Shown here in pieces: positions 24,728 through 33,542 of a stretch of DNA of 45,718 nt. A program made the position numbers and the translations under genes. Origin of the DNA: Bradyrhizobium tropiciagri (GTDB lineage Bacteria > Pseudomonadota > Alphaproteobacteria > Rhizobiales > Xanthobacteraceae); NCBI RefSeq assembly GCF_001189845.1, contig NZ_LFLZ01000070.1:1-45718 (forward strand), read 5' to 3'. Numbering within the stretch: position 1 is the stretch's first letter; each line of letters begins with the position of its first letter. The notes beneath the pieces are model-generated. The model had not been told where the DNA came from. It searched no databases and saw only the letters and a program-made list of their open reading frames with translations.

Positions 24728-26104
24728 TCAGCAGGACGGCTGAACCTTCGGGAACACCATGCGCATGCAGGCGCCGCCGGACGGCGCCTGATCGACCTCG
24801 ATCCGGCCGCCATGCAGGCGCATGATGGACTGCACCAGGTCGAGGCCGAGGCCGGCGCCGCGCCCGCCCGGATGCAGCCGGCGGAACGGCTCCAGGATCT
24901 GCTCGCGCTCGTCGGGCGGGATACCGTCGCCGTCGTCGCAGACCTCGATCCAGCCTGATGTCGTCAGGCGGACCAGGATCGTGCCGCGCCGCTGCCCGTG
25001 GTCGATGGCGTTCTGCACGAGGTTGGTGAGGGCACGTTCGAGCGAGGTCTGGTCGCCGCTCACCACGATGGTCTCGTCCTCGTGTTCGAAGGACATTTCA
25101 TATCCTGCCGCGAAGGCGAGCGGCGCGAGGTCGAGCACGACTTGCCGCGCGACGCCGACGAGATCGACGGGGCCGAACGTGTCGGCGCGCTGGTCGAGCC
25201 GTTGCAGGTCCAACAGCTGGCCGGCCATGACGCTCAGCCGGGTCGCGTCCTCGAGCAGATGGGTCTTCTCCGGCCCGGCCTGCAGTGAAGCCACCCGGGT
25301 CGAGAGGATCGCGATCGGCGTGCGGAGTTCGTGGGCGGCATCGGCCAGGAAGCGGCGGTGACGCTCGTAACCCTTGTCGAGGCGGTCGAGCGCGGCATTG
25401 ATGGCCTTGACCAGCGGGGTGATCTCGATCGGCACCTTGTCGAGCGGCAATTGAACGCCGCGCTGGTCGATGTCGATGCGTTCAGCCTGCGCCGCGACTT
25501 GCGCGAGGCCGTTCATGGCTCGGCGCACCACGAATGGGGTCGCGACCAGCGTCGCCAATGTCATCAGCACGACGATCGGCAGGATCATGTTGAGGAACAG
25601 CAGCGGCGTGCTCTCCAGCGCGCGCCACATCGAGAGCTGGCCGTATGTGCCGGTCAGGATCTGGATCCGGCCTGCCGAGGTGTCGACCCATTTGACGAGG
25701 CCCGCGGGGCGCGCGGCTTCCGCGGCGTTCCATTTGAGCCGCGCCTCGCTCACCTGATCGAGGCTTGATGCAATCGGCGCGAATTGCGCGGGCACCGCTC
25801 CCTCGGAGAGCTGGTGCCCCGCGCCGTCGCGGATCACGAACCAGAGGTCGGCATGCTCGGCGCGCAGGGCTGCGAGCTCCGGCGTCCGGCGCAGCGTCAG
25901 TTCGCCCGTTTCATCGCGCATGATGGCGTCGCGCAGCGTGTCGAGCGTGCTGCCTTCGTACTCGCCGATCAAAAGCCCGGCCCGCAGCAGCCCGATCGCG
26001 GCCGCTCCGATCAGCAAGATCAGGAGGGTCAACGTGACGGCCTGCAGGCCCGCGAGCCGCCCGATCAGCCGCCAGGTGAGGGATCGCGGTCGCAGCACGC
26101 TCAC
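24728..26104 (-). CDS. sensor histidine kinase
   Basis: A 458-residue membrane kinase with helices at about 20-44 and 168-190 flanking a periplasmic sensor domain of roughly 120 residues. The phosphorylated histidine is His258 in FLADAAHELRTPIAIL. The N-box is NLVQNAIDHG, G1 is DDGDGIP, and G2 is GRGAGLGLDLVQSI. The architecture matches QseC/TctE-like sensors. It starts with GTG at 26104, overlapping the response regulator stop as GTGA, so the pair is translationally coupled. The signal is unknown; nothing adjacent identifies it. Confidence 0.93.
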   Translation of the reverse strand: MSVLRPRSLTWRLIGRLAGLQAVTLTLLILLIGAAAIGLLRAGLLIGEYEGSTLDTLRDAIMRDETGELTLRRTPELAALRAEHADLWFVIRDGAGHQLSEGAVPAQFAPIASSLDQVSEARLKWNAAEAARPAGLVKWVDTSAGRIQILTGTYGQLSMWRALESTPLLFLNMILPIVVLMTLATLVATPFVVRRAMNGLAQVAAQAERIDIDQRGVQLPLDKVPIEITPLVKAINAALDRLDKGYERHRRFLADAAHELRTPIAILSTRVASLQAGPEKTHLLEDATRLSVMAGQLLDLQRLDQRADTFGPVDLVGVARQVVLDLAPLAFAAGYEMSFEHEDETIVVSGDQTSLERALTNLVQNAIDHGQRRGTILVRLTTSGWIEVCDDGDGIPPDEREQILEPFRRLHPGGRGAGLGLDLVQSIMRLHGGRIEVDQAPSGGACMRMVFPKVQPSC

Positions 26105-26775
26105 GGTGTCTCTCGCAGCACATAGCCGAGGCCACGAACGCCGTTGATCGCGACGCCGGCGTCGGCTTCAGTGAGCCTGCGGCGCAAGCGCGACACATGG
26201 GTGTCCAGCGCATTGGGCTGCACGTCGTCGTCGAGGCCGTAGACAGCCTCCATCAGCGCGGAGCGCTGCACCATGCGTCCCATCCGATGTAGCAGCGCCT
26301 CGAGCACCAGCCGTTCGCGACGCGGCATCTCCAGGGGGCGTCCGTCGACGCTGGCCTCGCGATGGGCGAAGTCGAACGACAGGCGGCCGATCCGCGCGGC
26401 ATGCTGCTGCACATTGGCGGGCCGGCGCAGCAGCGCGCGCAACCGCGCCAGCAGCTCCTCGAACGCAAACGGCTTGCCGAGATAATCGTCCGCGCCGCAA
26501 TCGAGGCCCGAGATCCGGTCCGCGAGCTCGCCGCGGGCGGTCAGCACCAGCACCGGCACCGTGTTGCCGCTGGCGCGCAGCTTCGGAATCAGCGACAGCC
26601 CGTCGCCATCGGGCAATTGCCGGTCGAGCACGATCGCATCATAGCTGCCAGCCGCGGCAATCGCCTCCGCTTCCGACAGGTCAGGCGCGTGATCCACCAG
26701 CATGTCGTGGCGTGCGAGTGCCGCACGCAGCGCTGCGACCATTTCCGGCTGGTCCTCCACCAACAGCACGCGCAT
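26101..26775 (-). CDS. OmpR-family response regulator
   Basis: A 224-residue response regulator. The receiver domain has acidic residues VEDQ at 7-8, the phosphoacceptor Asp51 in IVLDRQLPDGDG, and Lys in YLGKPFAFEELLARL. The C-terminal OmpR/PhoB winged helix follows, with RLSFDFAHREASVDGRPLEM and LDTHVSRLRRRLTEA. It is the partner of the kinase immediately downstream. It is divergent from the lipid-gene operon, so that operon is a conceivable target, though no binding site was identified. Confidence 0.94.
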   Translation of the reverse strand: MRVLLVEDQPEMVAALRAALARHDMLVDHAPDLSEAEAIAAAGSYDAIVLDRQLPDGDGLSLIPKLRASGNTVPVLVLTARGELADRISGLDCGADDYLGKPFAFEELLARLRALLRRPANVQQHAARIGRLSFDFAHREASVDGRPLEMPRRERLVLEALLHRMGRMVQRSALMEAVYGLDDDVQPNALDTHVSRLRRRLTEADAGVAINGVRGLGYVLRETP

Positions 26776-27103
26776 TCGTCGTCTTTATCCCTGCATCGGG
26801 TTCGTCACTCGATCTGCCGGCTTTATGTCCGATTCATTGCGGCAACCTTGCGGTTTGCTCCGCGCCAATGCGTCGCGGCGTGAAATTTCGCACGCGCGTC
26901 CATTCGCGACAGGCTGGCGCAAGCTTCGCATGAGACAGAGGCCTCGATCGGAGCGGGCCGAATCGTCCCGTCGCCGACCGACACGCTCAACTGGCGGGAG
27001 CCTCCGACACATGGCGCCTGCAATGCGAAAGATACGGGAATGGCCTTGTCAACGAATTCGCGGCGCGAGATGCGCAACGCGCCCAGCGTGCGGGAGCTCC
27101 AGC
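26776..27103. other. divergent promoter region, response regulator and lipid operon
   Basis: A 328-base gap. GGGAG at 27092-27096 is the ribosome site for the methyltransferase at 27104. I looked for a Pho box (two CTGTCAT-like repeats 11 bases apart) because the downstream genes resemble phosphate-stress lipid genes, and found only an isolated TTGTCAA near 27047. Confidence 0.3.
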
Positions 27104-27682
27104 ATGTCGGCTGCTGACATCCTGCCGTTCTTCCGCGCCTGGGTGCGCAATCCGATGCGTGTCGCCGCGGTCGCGCCGTCCGGGCCCGCCGTCTCGTCCC
27201 TGATGGCGCAGGAGATCACGGCGGACACCGGTCCGGTGATCGAGCTTGGCCCCGGCACCGGCGTCTTCACCTGCGCGTTGCTGAAGCGCGGTGTGAGGCA
27301 GCAGGATCTCACGCTGGTGGAATACGGCTCCGAGTTCATCCCGCTGCTGCAGCAGCGCTTCCCGGGCGCCCGGGTGCTCTGGATGGATGCCGCCTGGCTG
27401 TGGAGGGAGAGGCTGTTTGAAGGGGCACCGGTCGGCGCGGTCGTGAGCGGGCTCGGGCTTCTCATCATGCCGCCGGAGAAGGTCACGACGATCCTCGATG
27501 CCGCCTTCCGCTATCTCCGCGCCGACGGTGCCTTCTACCAGATCACCTATGGTCCGCGTTGTCCGGTAGCAGACGCGATCCTGGATCGCCTCGATCTGCA
27601 GGCGAGCTGCATCGGGCAGACGTTCCGCAATCTGCCGCCGGCGTCCGTGTACCGGATCAGCCGCCGCCATCCCCACGCTTGA
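27104..27682 (+). CDS. PmtA-like phospholipid N-methyltransferase
   Basis: A 192-residue SAM-dependent methyltransferase. It begins MSAADILPFFRAWVRNPMRV and AAVAPSGPAVSSLMA, a feature of rhizobial PmtA relatives. SAM motif I is VIELGPGTGVFTCALL (about residues 44-59), then LTLVEYGSEF. The family converts phosphatidylethanolamine to phosphatidylcholine or methylates other lipids, and Bradyrhizobium carries several paralogues with different methylation steps. GGGAG lies seven bases before the ATG at 27104, so longer upstream frames are not used. First gene of a compact four-gene run; DedA follows ten bases later. Confidence 0.82.
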   Translation: MSAADILPFFRAWVRNPMRVAAVAPSGPAVSSLMAQEITADTGPVIELGPGTGVFTCALLKRGVRQQDLTLVEYGSEFIPLLQQRFPGARVLWMDAAWLWRERLFEGAPVGAVVSGLGLLIMPPEKVTTILDAAFRYLRADGAFYQITYGPRCPVADAILDRLDLQASCIGQTFRNLPPASVYRISRRHPHA

Positions 27683-27692
27683 TCGAGGCGTC

Positions 27693-28352
27693 ATGGACAC
27701 GTCGAGCACGATCGCAATGTTCCTGCACTTCGGTCTGGTGGGTGTTGGTTGCCTTGCCGTTGCCGAGAAGTTCATCCCGCTGCTGCCGTCCTATGTGCTG
27801 CTGATGCTGCTCGGGCTGACGGTCTCCGACGGCACGACGCTCGCGATGACCATCCTGGCGACCAGCGCCGGGTCGGTCATCGGCGCGATCGGCTGGTACG
27901 GGCTCGGGCGTGCGCTCGGCTCGCGGCGCATCGAAGGGCTGGTCACGCGTTACGGCAAGTTCGTGCTGCTGCGCCCCTCGCTCTACCAGCAGCTCACCGA
28001 CGCCTATCGCGGCAATCATTTCTGGGTGACGCTGATCGGCCAGACCCTGCCCACGGTGCGGATCTATCTGGCGCTGCCCGCCGGCGTGCTGCGGCTGGAG
28101 CCGCGCGCTTTCGTGATGGCGACGGCGATCGGCACCGTGATCTGGAACATGCCGTTCCTCACGCTGGGCTATGCGCTGCGCGGCAGCGGCCATGATCCGG
28201 TCAGCCTCGGCTTCTGGGTGGTGGTCGTCCTGATCGCTGTGGAGGTCGCGCTCTTCCTAGGCTTCCGTTTCTACAAGCGCTCGCTCGCGCCGCGGCCTTT
28301 CGCGAAGCCGCGAGCTCTTCCTTCACGCTTGCCAATGGAGGAAAGCGCATGA
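27693..28352 (+). CDS. DedA/VTT-domain membrane protein
   Basis: A 219-residue polytopic membrane protein of the DedA (VTT/SNARE-associated) family. Hydrophobic segments lie at about 8-24, 30-48, 52-75, 135-160 and 170-195. The family's conserved part is seen as EKFIPLLPSYVLLMLLG near the N-terminus and GQTLPTVRIYLALPAG around residues 115-130, where the Arg and Pro residues are typical. DedA members include undecaprenyl-phosphate and phosphatidylethanolamine flippases, so a lipid-transport role would fit this operon. GAGGCGTC precedes the ATG. Its stop overlaps the next start by four bases. Confidence 0.85.
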   Translation: MDTSSTIAMFLHFGLVGVGCLAVAEKFIPLLPSYVLLMLLGLTVSDGTTLAMTILATSAGSVIGAIGWYGLGRALGSRRIEGLVTRYGKFVLLRPSLYQQLTDAYRGNHFWVTLIGQTLPTVRIYLALPAGVLRLEPRAFVMATAIGTVIWNMPFLTLGYALRGSGHDPVSLGFWVVVVLIAVEVALFLGFRFYKRSLAPRPFAKPRALPSRLPMEESA

Positions 28353-29473
28353 GAGGCCTGCTGTCCCGCCTGCGGCCCAGCTCGCACACGCTCGAATGTG
28401 CCGCCGCGGCATTGCTGGTGCTGGCCGCAAGCTATCAGTTCGGCGTCGCGGCATCCGGCGGGCGATATCGCGCGGCCGAGTTCGCGCTGCTGGTTCTCGC
28501 GGCAGGGATCTATTGGCACCGCTCGATCTTCCGGCGATGCGCCAGCCGCGATGTCACGCGCGTGCTCGCGGGATTGGCGGAGGCCATGGCGACGGCACTG
28601 CGGCCTGATGGCAGCGAAGCCGACCGAAACGTCCCGGTCCCGATCGGCGGCGATCGCGCCGGCGCGGTGCGGCTCTCGTCGCGGCATCCCGCCAGGGTCA
28701 GAAGCCTGTTCATCTCCGACGTCCATCTCGGAACCAGAGGGTGCCAGGCCGAGCGACTGATCGACTTCCTTCGACATCACGATGCCGAGACCGTGTTCCT
28801 GGTCGGCGACATCGTCGATGGTTGGTGCCTGCGGTCGAGCTGGTATTGGCCCACGGCGCACAATGCGGTCGTGCGCGAACTGATCGCGCTCGCGCAGCGG
28901 GGCCGGCGCATGGTCTACATTCCCGGCAATCACGACGAATTCCTGCGCGACTATGCCGGCGCGGCGTTCGGCGGCGTCGAGGTCGTCGAACGGGCAATCC
29001 ATCGTGGCCTCGACGGCCGCGACTACCTCGTCGTTCACGGTGATCATTTCGATCTCGTGGTGCGGCATGCGCGATGGCTCGCGCTGATCGGCGATGTCGG
29101 CTATCGGGCCGCGCTGGCCTCCAATGTCTGGCTCAACCGGATCAGGCGCCAATTCGGGTTCGGCTATTGGTCGTTCTCGTCCTGGGCGAAGTTGCGGGTC
29201 AAGAATGCGGTCAACCACATCGGCCGGTTCGAGGAGGTGCTGTCGTCCGAGGCCAGGCGCCGCAACGTTCAGGGTGTGATCTGCGGTCACATCCACCACG
29301 CGGCGATGCACGATGATTTCGGCGTGCGCTACATCAATACTGGGGACTGGGTGGAGTCCTGCACCGGCGTGGTCGAGCGCTATGATGGGCAGTTTGAAAT
29401 CGTCCGATGGACGGATCCGCAGCCGGCGTCGAACGCGGCAGGCTTGGTGCCGCTCGCGGAGGCGGTCGCCTGA
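28349..29473 (+). CDS. PlcP/LpxH-family metallophosphoesterase with membrane extension
   Basis: A 374-residue protein. From residue 117 it is a calcineurin-like phosphoesterase with all metal ligands: SDVHLG (124-126), VGDIVDG (153-154), GNHDEF (194-196), VVHGDHFD (230) and CGHIHHA (314-316). This domain, with SWYWPTAHN and AKLRVKNAVN, matches the family containing UDP-2,3-diacylglucosamine hydrolases and rhizobial PlcP, a phosphatidylcholine phospholipase C used under phosphate limitation. Unlike those about 280-residue proteins it has roughly 115 extra N-terminal residues with two membrane helices (about 17-33 and 43-57). The start ATG overlaps the DedA stop, and GGAGG lies eight bases upstream. 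Pairing with a GT4 gene favours the PlcP role. Confidence 0.87.
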   Translation: MRGLLSRLRPSSHTLECAAAALLVLAASYQFGVAASGGRYRAAEFALLVLAAGIYWHRSIFRRCASRDVTRVLAGLAEAMATALRPDGSEADRNVPVPIGGDRAGAVRLSSRHPARVRSLFISDVHLGTRGCQAERLIDFLRHHDAETVFLVGDIVDGWCLRSSWYWPTAHNAVVRELIALAQRGRRMVYIPGNHDEFLRDYAGAAFGGVEVVERAIHRGLDGRDYLVVHGDHFDLVVRHARWLALIGDVGYRAALASNVWLNRIRRQFGFGYWSFSSWAKLRVKNAVNHIGRFEEVLSSEARRRNVQGVICGHIHHAAMHDDFGVRYINTGDWVESCTGVVERYDGQFEIVRWTDPQPASNAAGLVPLAEAVA

Positions 29474-30513
29474 TGCGTGTCCTGGTGGCAACCGACGCCT
29501 GGCGGCCGCAGATCAATGGCGTGGTCCGCTCGCTCGAATATCTCGCCAGCGAGGCGCCGTCGCTTGGCGCGGAGATCAGCTTTCTGACGCCGGCCGATTT
29601 CCGCACCGTGCCGTTGCCGGGCTATCCGGAGATCCGGCTTGCGCTGCCGTCGATCGGGCGCATCGCGCGCGCGATCGACGCAGCGCGCCCGGACTCGGTG
29701 CACATCGCGACCGAAGGTCCGATCGGCTGGATCAGCCGCCATGTCTGCCAGACGCGCGGCTACCCGTTCACGACCAGCTACCACACCCGCTTTCCCGAAT
29801 ATCTCGCCGCGCGGCTGCCGGTGCCGCTGCGCTGGAGCTACGCGGCGCTGCGCCGCTTCCATAATGGCGGCGACGGCATCATGGTCGGCTCGCCGTCGCT
29901 CGAGCAGGCGCTGAGGGCGCATGGTTTCCGCAAGCTGATGCCGTGGTCGCGCGGCGTCGATGCCGAGCTGTTTTGTCCGCGCGCCGAGCCTCCGCACGCT
30001 TTCCCGGCGCCGGTGTTTCTTTATGTCGGCCGCGTCGCGGTCGAGAAGAACCTCGATGCCTTTCTCGGGCTCGACCTGCCGGGATCCAAAGTCGTGGTCG
30101 GGGATGGGCCGCTGCGCAGCAGCTTGCAGGCGCGGTTTCCGCAAGTTCATTTTCTTGGCACGCGGACCGGGCGGGCGCTCGCCGATGTCTATGCGTCGGC
30201 CGACGTCATGGTGTTTCCGAGCCTGACCGATACGTTCGGGATGGTGCTGCTCGAGGCCTTGGCCTGCGGCGTGCCGGTCGCCGCGTTTCCGGTGATGGGG
30301 CCGCTCGATGTGATCGGAAAATCAGGCTGTGGATGTCTCGATCACGATCTGCGCCGCGCGGCGCTCGGCGCGCTGCGCGTGCCACGCGAGAAATGCCGCG
30401 CCCACGCTCTGACCTTTACCTGGCAGGAAAGCGTGCGGCAGTTCCTCGACAATATCGGGCGGGCGCACGCCTCGCCGGCGCGCGCGGCCGTCGCGGGAGC
30501 GATTGCAGGCTGA
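29473..30513 (+). CDS. GT4 glycosyltransferase, Agt/diacylglycerol-type
   Basis: A 346-residue glycosyltransferase of family 4 (GT-B fold). The acceptor domain begins MRVLVATDAWRPQINGVVRS, which is the opening of glycolipid synthases and mannosyltransferases acting on diacylglycerol or phosphatidylinositol. FTTSYHTRFPEYLA follows. The donor domain has VFLYVGRVAVEKNLDAFLGL and the nucleotide-sugar site FPSLTDTFGMVLLEALACG. The start is the ATG at 29473, overlapping the upstream TGA as TGATG, which suggests re-initiation. Next to a PlcP-like enzyme this protein probably glycosylates the diacylglycerol released, as Agt does in Agrobacterium and marine bacteria. Sugar specificity cannot be read here. 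Confidence 0.88.
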   Translation: MRVLVATDAWRPQINGVVRSLEYLASEAPSLGAEISFLTPADFRTVPLPGYPEIRLALPSIGRIARAIDAARPDSVHIATEGPIGWISRHVCQTRGYPFTTSYHTRFPEYLAARLPVPLRWSYAALRRFHNGGDGIMVGSPSLEQALRAHGFRKLMPWSRGVDAELFCPRAEPPHAFPAPVFLYVGRVAVEKNLDAFLGLDLPGSKVVVGDGPLRSSLQARFPQVHFLGTRTGRALADVYASADVMVFPSLTDTFGMVLLEALACGVPVAAFPVMGPLDVIGKSGCGCLDHDLRRAALGALRVPREKCRAHALTFTWQESVRQFLDNIGRAHASPARAAVAGAIAG

Positions 30514-31644
30514 CTAGCTGCCCAGCAACTCCGTGATCAGCCCTGCGGCCTTGATCCCGGTGCCGCTGATGATGACGACGGTGCGCTCCGCCGGCCGGAT
30601 CGCGCCGCGCGCCTTCAGGACGTCGAGCGCGGCGGCGGCCGAGGCCGAGGTCGGTTCGACGAACAGGCCGCTCGACGCCAGCCGCTTCAGTGCGGCGACA
30701 ATGCCGTCTTCGGGAATCGCGACGGTACCGCCGCCGCTCTCCTTCAGCGCCGCGACCATCTGCTTCAGCCGCAGCGGATGCTTGATCGCGGTGCCTTCGG
30801 CGATGGTCTTGCGGACTTCGCGATCGACCGGCGTGTCGACGCCGGCGGCAAAGCTGGCATCGACCGGCGAGCAATTGAGCGGTTGCGCCGCGAACAGCCG
30901 CGGCAGCCGCGTGATTTGCCCGGCCGCCAGCAATTCCTTGAAGCCAGTGTAGCAGCCGAGCAGGCTGCTGCCGGCGCCGACCGGCATGATGACATTGTCG
31001 GGCGCGGTGAAACCGAAATCTTCCCAGATTTCATAAGCCAGCGACTTGGTGCCTTGCAGGAAGAAGGGCTGCCAGTTGTGGCTGGAGTAGAAGATCTGCT
31101 TCGACTGGCGGATCGCTTCCGCTTCGGATTCCTCGCGCGGCCCTTCGACCAGCTGCACCTCGGCGCCGAAGGCGTGCATCTGCGCCACCTTCATCGGCGA
31201 CGTCGTTGCCGGCGCCAGGATTTTCACCCGCGTGCCGCCCGCCGCGCCATAGGCGGAAACCGACGCGCCGCCATTGCCGGAAGAGTCCTCCAGCACCGCA
31301 TCGACGCCGAGCTGACGCAGGAACGACAGCATCACCGTGGTGCCGCGATCCTTGAAGCTTGCGGTCGGGTTGAACCATTCGAGCTTGAAATGCGGCCGCA
31401 GGTCGTCCCATTCCTTCTCGACCGCAGGCGTGCAGCCTTCGCCCATCGTGATCGGCTGCCTGATCTCGACCGGCAGCGCCGCGCGATAGCGCCACAGCGA
31501 CCGCGTCCCGCGATCGATCTCGTCGCGGGAGATGCCGGGCAGCGGCGTCACGAGCAGCGGCTTGCCCTCGTCGGAGCACCAGCGCGGCACATCAAGCGGG
31601 TAGAGTTTGCCGTTGAGCGGGTCGATATAGCTGGGCGAAGGCAT
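30514..31644 (-). CDS. threonine synthase-like PLP enzyme
   Basis: A 376-residue fold-type II PLP enzyme. The cofactor Lys98 is in PTASFKDRG, the next loop is EDSSGNGGASVSAYGAA, and the phosphate loop is MPVGAGSSLLGCY. The N-terminal about 60 residues, with LDVPRWCSDEGKPLLV, resemble the small leader domain of archaeal-type threonine synthases. It may be a true threonine synthase or a related ammonia-lyase/racemase. It is the last gene of a three-gene minus-strand run (DSD1-type enzyme, HAD hydrolase, this), so a part in hydroxy-amino-acid breakdown is plausible. Its stop abuts the stop of the GT4 gene with no gap. Confidence 0.85.
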   Translation of the reverse strand: MPSPSYIDPLNGKLYPLDVPRWCSDEGKPLLVTPLPGISRDEIDRGTRSLWRYRAALPVEIRQPITMGEGCTPAVEKEWDDLRPHFKLEWFNPTASFKDRGTTVMLSFLRQLGVDAVLEDSSGNGGASVSAYGAAGGTRVKILAPATTSPMKVAQMHAFGAEVQLVEGPREESEAEAIRQSKQIFYSSHNWQPFFLQGTKSLAYEIWEDFGFTAPDNVIMPVGAGSSLLGCYTGFKELLAAGQITRLPRLFAAQPLNCSPVDASFAAGVDTPVDREVRKTIAEGTAIKHPLRLKQMVAALKESGGGTVAIPEDGIVAALKRLASSGLFVEPTSASAAAALDVLKARGAIRPAERTVVIISGTGIKAAGLITELLGS

Positions 31645-31650
31645 CTCGAT

Positions 31651-32310
31651 TCAGTCCTCAAGGGGCGGGCCGGACAGGTCGTGTCCAAGCACAAAAGCCG
31701 GCAAGGTCGCAAGGCTGTCGCGGACCATGATCGGGGCGGGCGCCCCTTCCGGCAGGTTCATTGCGGCCCGATTATGCCACCAAATCGGCAGGTGCACACG
31801 TGCCGTTCCGAACAGGTCATAGGCCGATCCCGCGACGAACAGGCATCGATTTGCCGGGACCGGCAGTTCGTCGAGCGCGAGCTGGTAGGGTTGTGGCTGC
31901 GGCTTGTAATAGCCGGCGCGTTCGGCCGTCACGAACACGGTGAGGGGGACGCCGAGGCGGTCGGCGGCGATGCGGCCGAGCTGCTCCGAGCAGTTGGTCA
32001 CGACGCCGAGCGCGACGCCGGCATCGTGCAGCGTTTGCAGGACATCGCGAACCTCGGGCCAGGGATCGAGCTCCGCATAGCGTGCGCCAAGCTCTGCGGC
32101 CCGTTCGAACGGCAGCCCGACATTGCGCGCCGCCTCGCCCACCAGATCCTCATAAGAGCGATAGCGCCCGGTCGCATAGGTGTTCTTGAGATACTCGGCG
32201 CGCCAGCGCAGCCCGGCTTCATCGGAGCCGGCGACCTTGTTCCACAGCGTCCAGCTATCGAGCAGCGCGGTCAAGAGGTCGAACAACACGGCGTCATAGG
32301 CTCGCCTCAT
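31651..32310 (-). CDS. HAD-family hydrolase, haloacid dehalogenase-like
   Basis: A 219-residue HAD-superfamily hydrolase. Motif I is LFDLLTALLDSW near residue 10 (the first Asp is the nucleophile; the spacing DLLT differs from the usual DxDGT). Motif II is GVVTNCS, motif III Lys is in AGYYKPQPQPY, and motif IV is FVAGSAYDLFG. Motif IV resembles the haloacid dehalogenase type rather than phosphatases, so the substrate could be a halo-acid or phosphorylated metabolite. It lies six bases upstream of the threonine synthase-like gene and 17 bases after the DSD1-type gene: one operon. Confidence 0.85.
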   Translation of the reverse strand: MRRAYDAVLFDLLTALLDSWTLWNKVAGSDEAGLRWRAEYLKNTYATGRYRSYEDLVGEAARNVGLPFERAAELGARYAELDPWPEVRDVLQTLHDAGVALGVVTNCSEQLGRIAADRLGVPLTVFVTAERAGYYKPQPQPYQLALDELPVPANRCLFVAGSAYDLFGTARVHLPIWWHNRAAMNLPEGAPAPIMVRDSLATLPAFVLGHDLSGPPLED

Positions 32311-32327
32311 GGGCTGCGCTCCGTTTC

Positions 32328-33487
32328 CTACCATCCGCGAAACCGCTCCCATTGCCTGACGGTGTCGGAGCCGGCAGCGACGACATGATAACGGTCGTGC
32401 TGCGCTCCCGTCGCGCAGGCATGGTTCGGCAGGATCCGCACCTTCGCGCCGACCGGCAGCGTCACCTGCGGTGCGGTGCTGCCGGGCCGGACGGCGATGA
32501 TGCCGTGCTCCTGATTGGTCTCGGTCACGATCAGGTCGGGATAGGGGCGTCCACCGATGTCGCAGACGATGCCGTAGCCCTGGTCGATCGGCTGCTTCGC
32601 GGTGCCGCGATCGCGCGACAGTGCCATCCAGCCCGCATCGATGAAGGTCCAGCCGCGATCGGCGCGATGGCCGATCACCGTGGCGAGCACCGACAGTGCA
32701 ATGTCTTCGACGGCGCAGACGCCGATCCCGGCCATCACCAGGTCGAACATCACGAAGACACCGGCGCGCACCTCGGTGACGCCATCGAGCCGGCGCGCGA
32801 AATGCGCCGTCGGCGTCGAGCCGACGCTGACCACGGGGCAGGGCAGTCCGGCTGCGCGCAATGCCTCGCGCAGGCGACCGCGGCGGCGCGCTCCTGCTCG
32901 GCGGCCTGCTCGAGTGCCTTAACGCTGCGGCAGGAATAGGATTCGCCGGCATGCGCCATGACGCCGCGCAACTCGGCGCCGCCTTGATGCAGCGCGCGGC
33001 CGATCTCGACCAGCTGTGGATCGCTTGCGCCGACCCCGGCGCGATGTCCGTCGCAATCGATTTCGATCAGCACGGGAATGCGGTCGTTCGTTGCGCGGGT
33101 CACCGCGGTGACGGCAGCCGCCTGCTCGAGACTGTCCAGCACCACGGAGAGGTCCACGCCCTGCCGCCGCAGTGCGGCCACCCGATCGAGCTTCTGCGGC
33201 GCGATGCCGACGGCGTAGAGGATGTCTTTCACGCCTGCTGCGGCAAAGACCTCGGCCTCCTGCAGGGTCGAGACCGCCGCCGGGCCGCCTGCGCTGTCCA
33301 TCACGGCGCGCGCCGCCGGGATTGATTTTGCCGTCTTCAGATGCGGGCGCAGCGGCACGCCGAGCCGCGCCAGCCGCGTCTTCAGGCGGGCGATGTTGTG
33401 CAGCATCCGGTCTTCGTCGAGGACGAGGCAAGGCGTCTCGATCCCGGCAAGCGGATGCGGCGCGTTCAGGACGGGGGCTGATGACAT
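32328..33487 (-). pseudogene. DSD1/D-threonine aldolase-family enzyme with a frameshift
   Basis: A fold-type III (alanine racemase-like) PLP enzyme of 386 residues when repaired. It begins MSSAPVLNAPHPLAGIETPC. The PLP lysine is Lys51 in RPHLKTAKS. One base is missing near 32868: AEQERAAAVACA reads in the first frame and RAAGLPCPVVSVGSTPTAHF in the next. The second part ends with ILPNHACATGAQHDRYHVV, whose His-x-Cys is the zinc site of DSD1-type D-serine dehydratases. All conserved parts are present on both sides of the break, so a sequence error is as likely as decay. First gene of its operon, divergent from a LysR regulator. Confidence 0.85.
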
Positions 33488-33542
33488 GCGGCGAGACTAG
33501 CCGTTTCTGCGCTAAGTACAATTTACCGAATGTCACTACTAT

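Noticed and set aside
26900..27103. Search for a Pho box before the lipid operon
   Set aside because: Only isolated half sites (TTGTCAA, GACAG) without the 11-base repeat period were found.
30778..32388. A 536-residue plus-strand frame across the threonine synthase-like and HAD genes
   Set aside because: Composition is typical of antisense of GC-rich genes (Arg/Asp/His/Val), with no recognisable domain.
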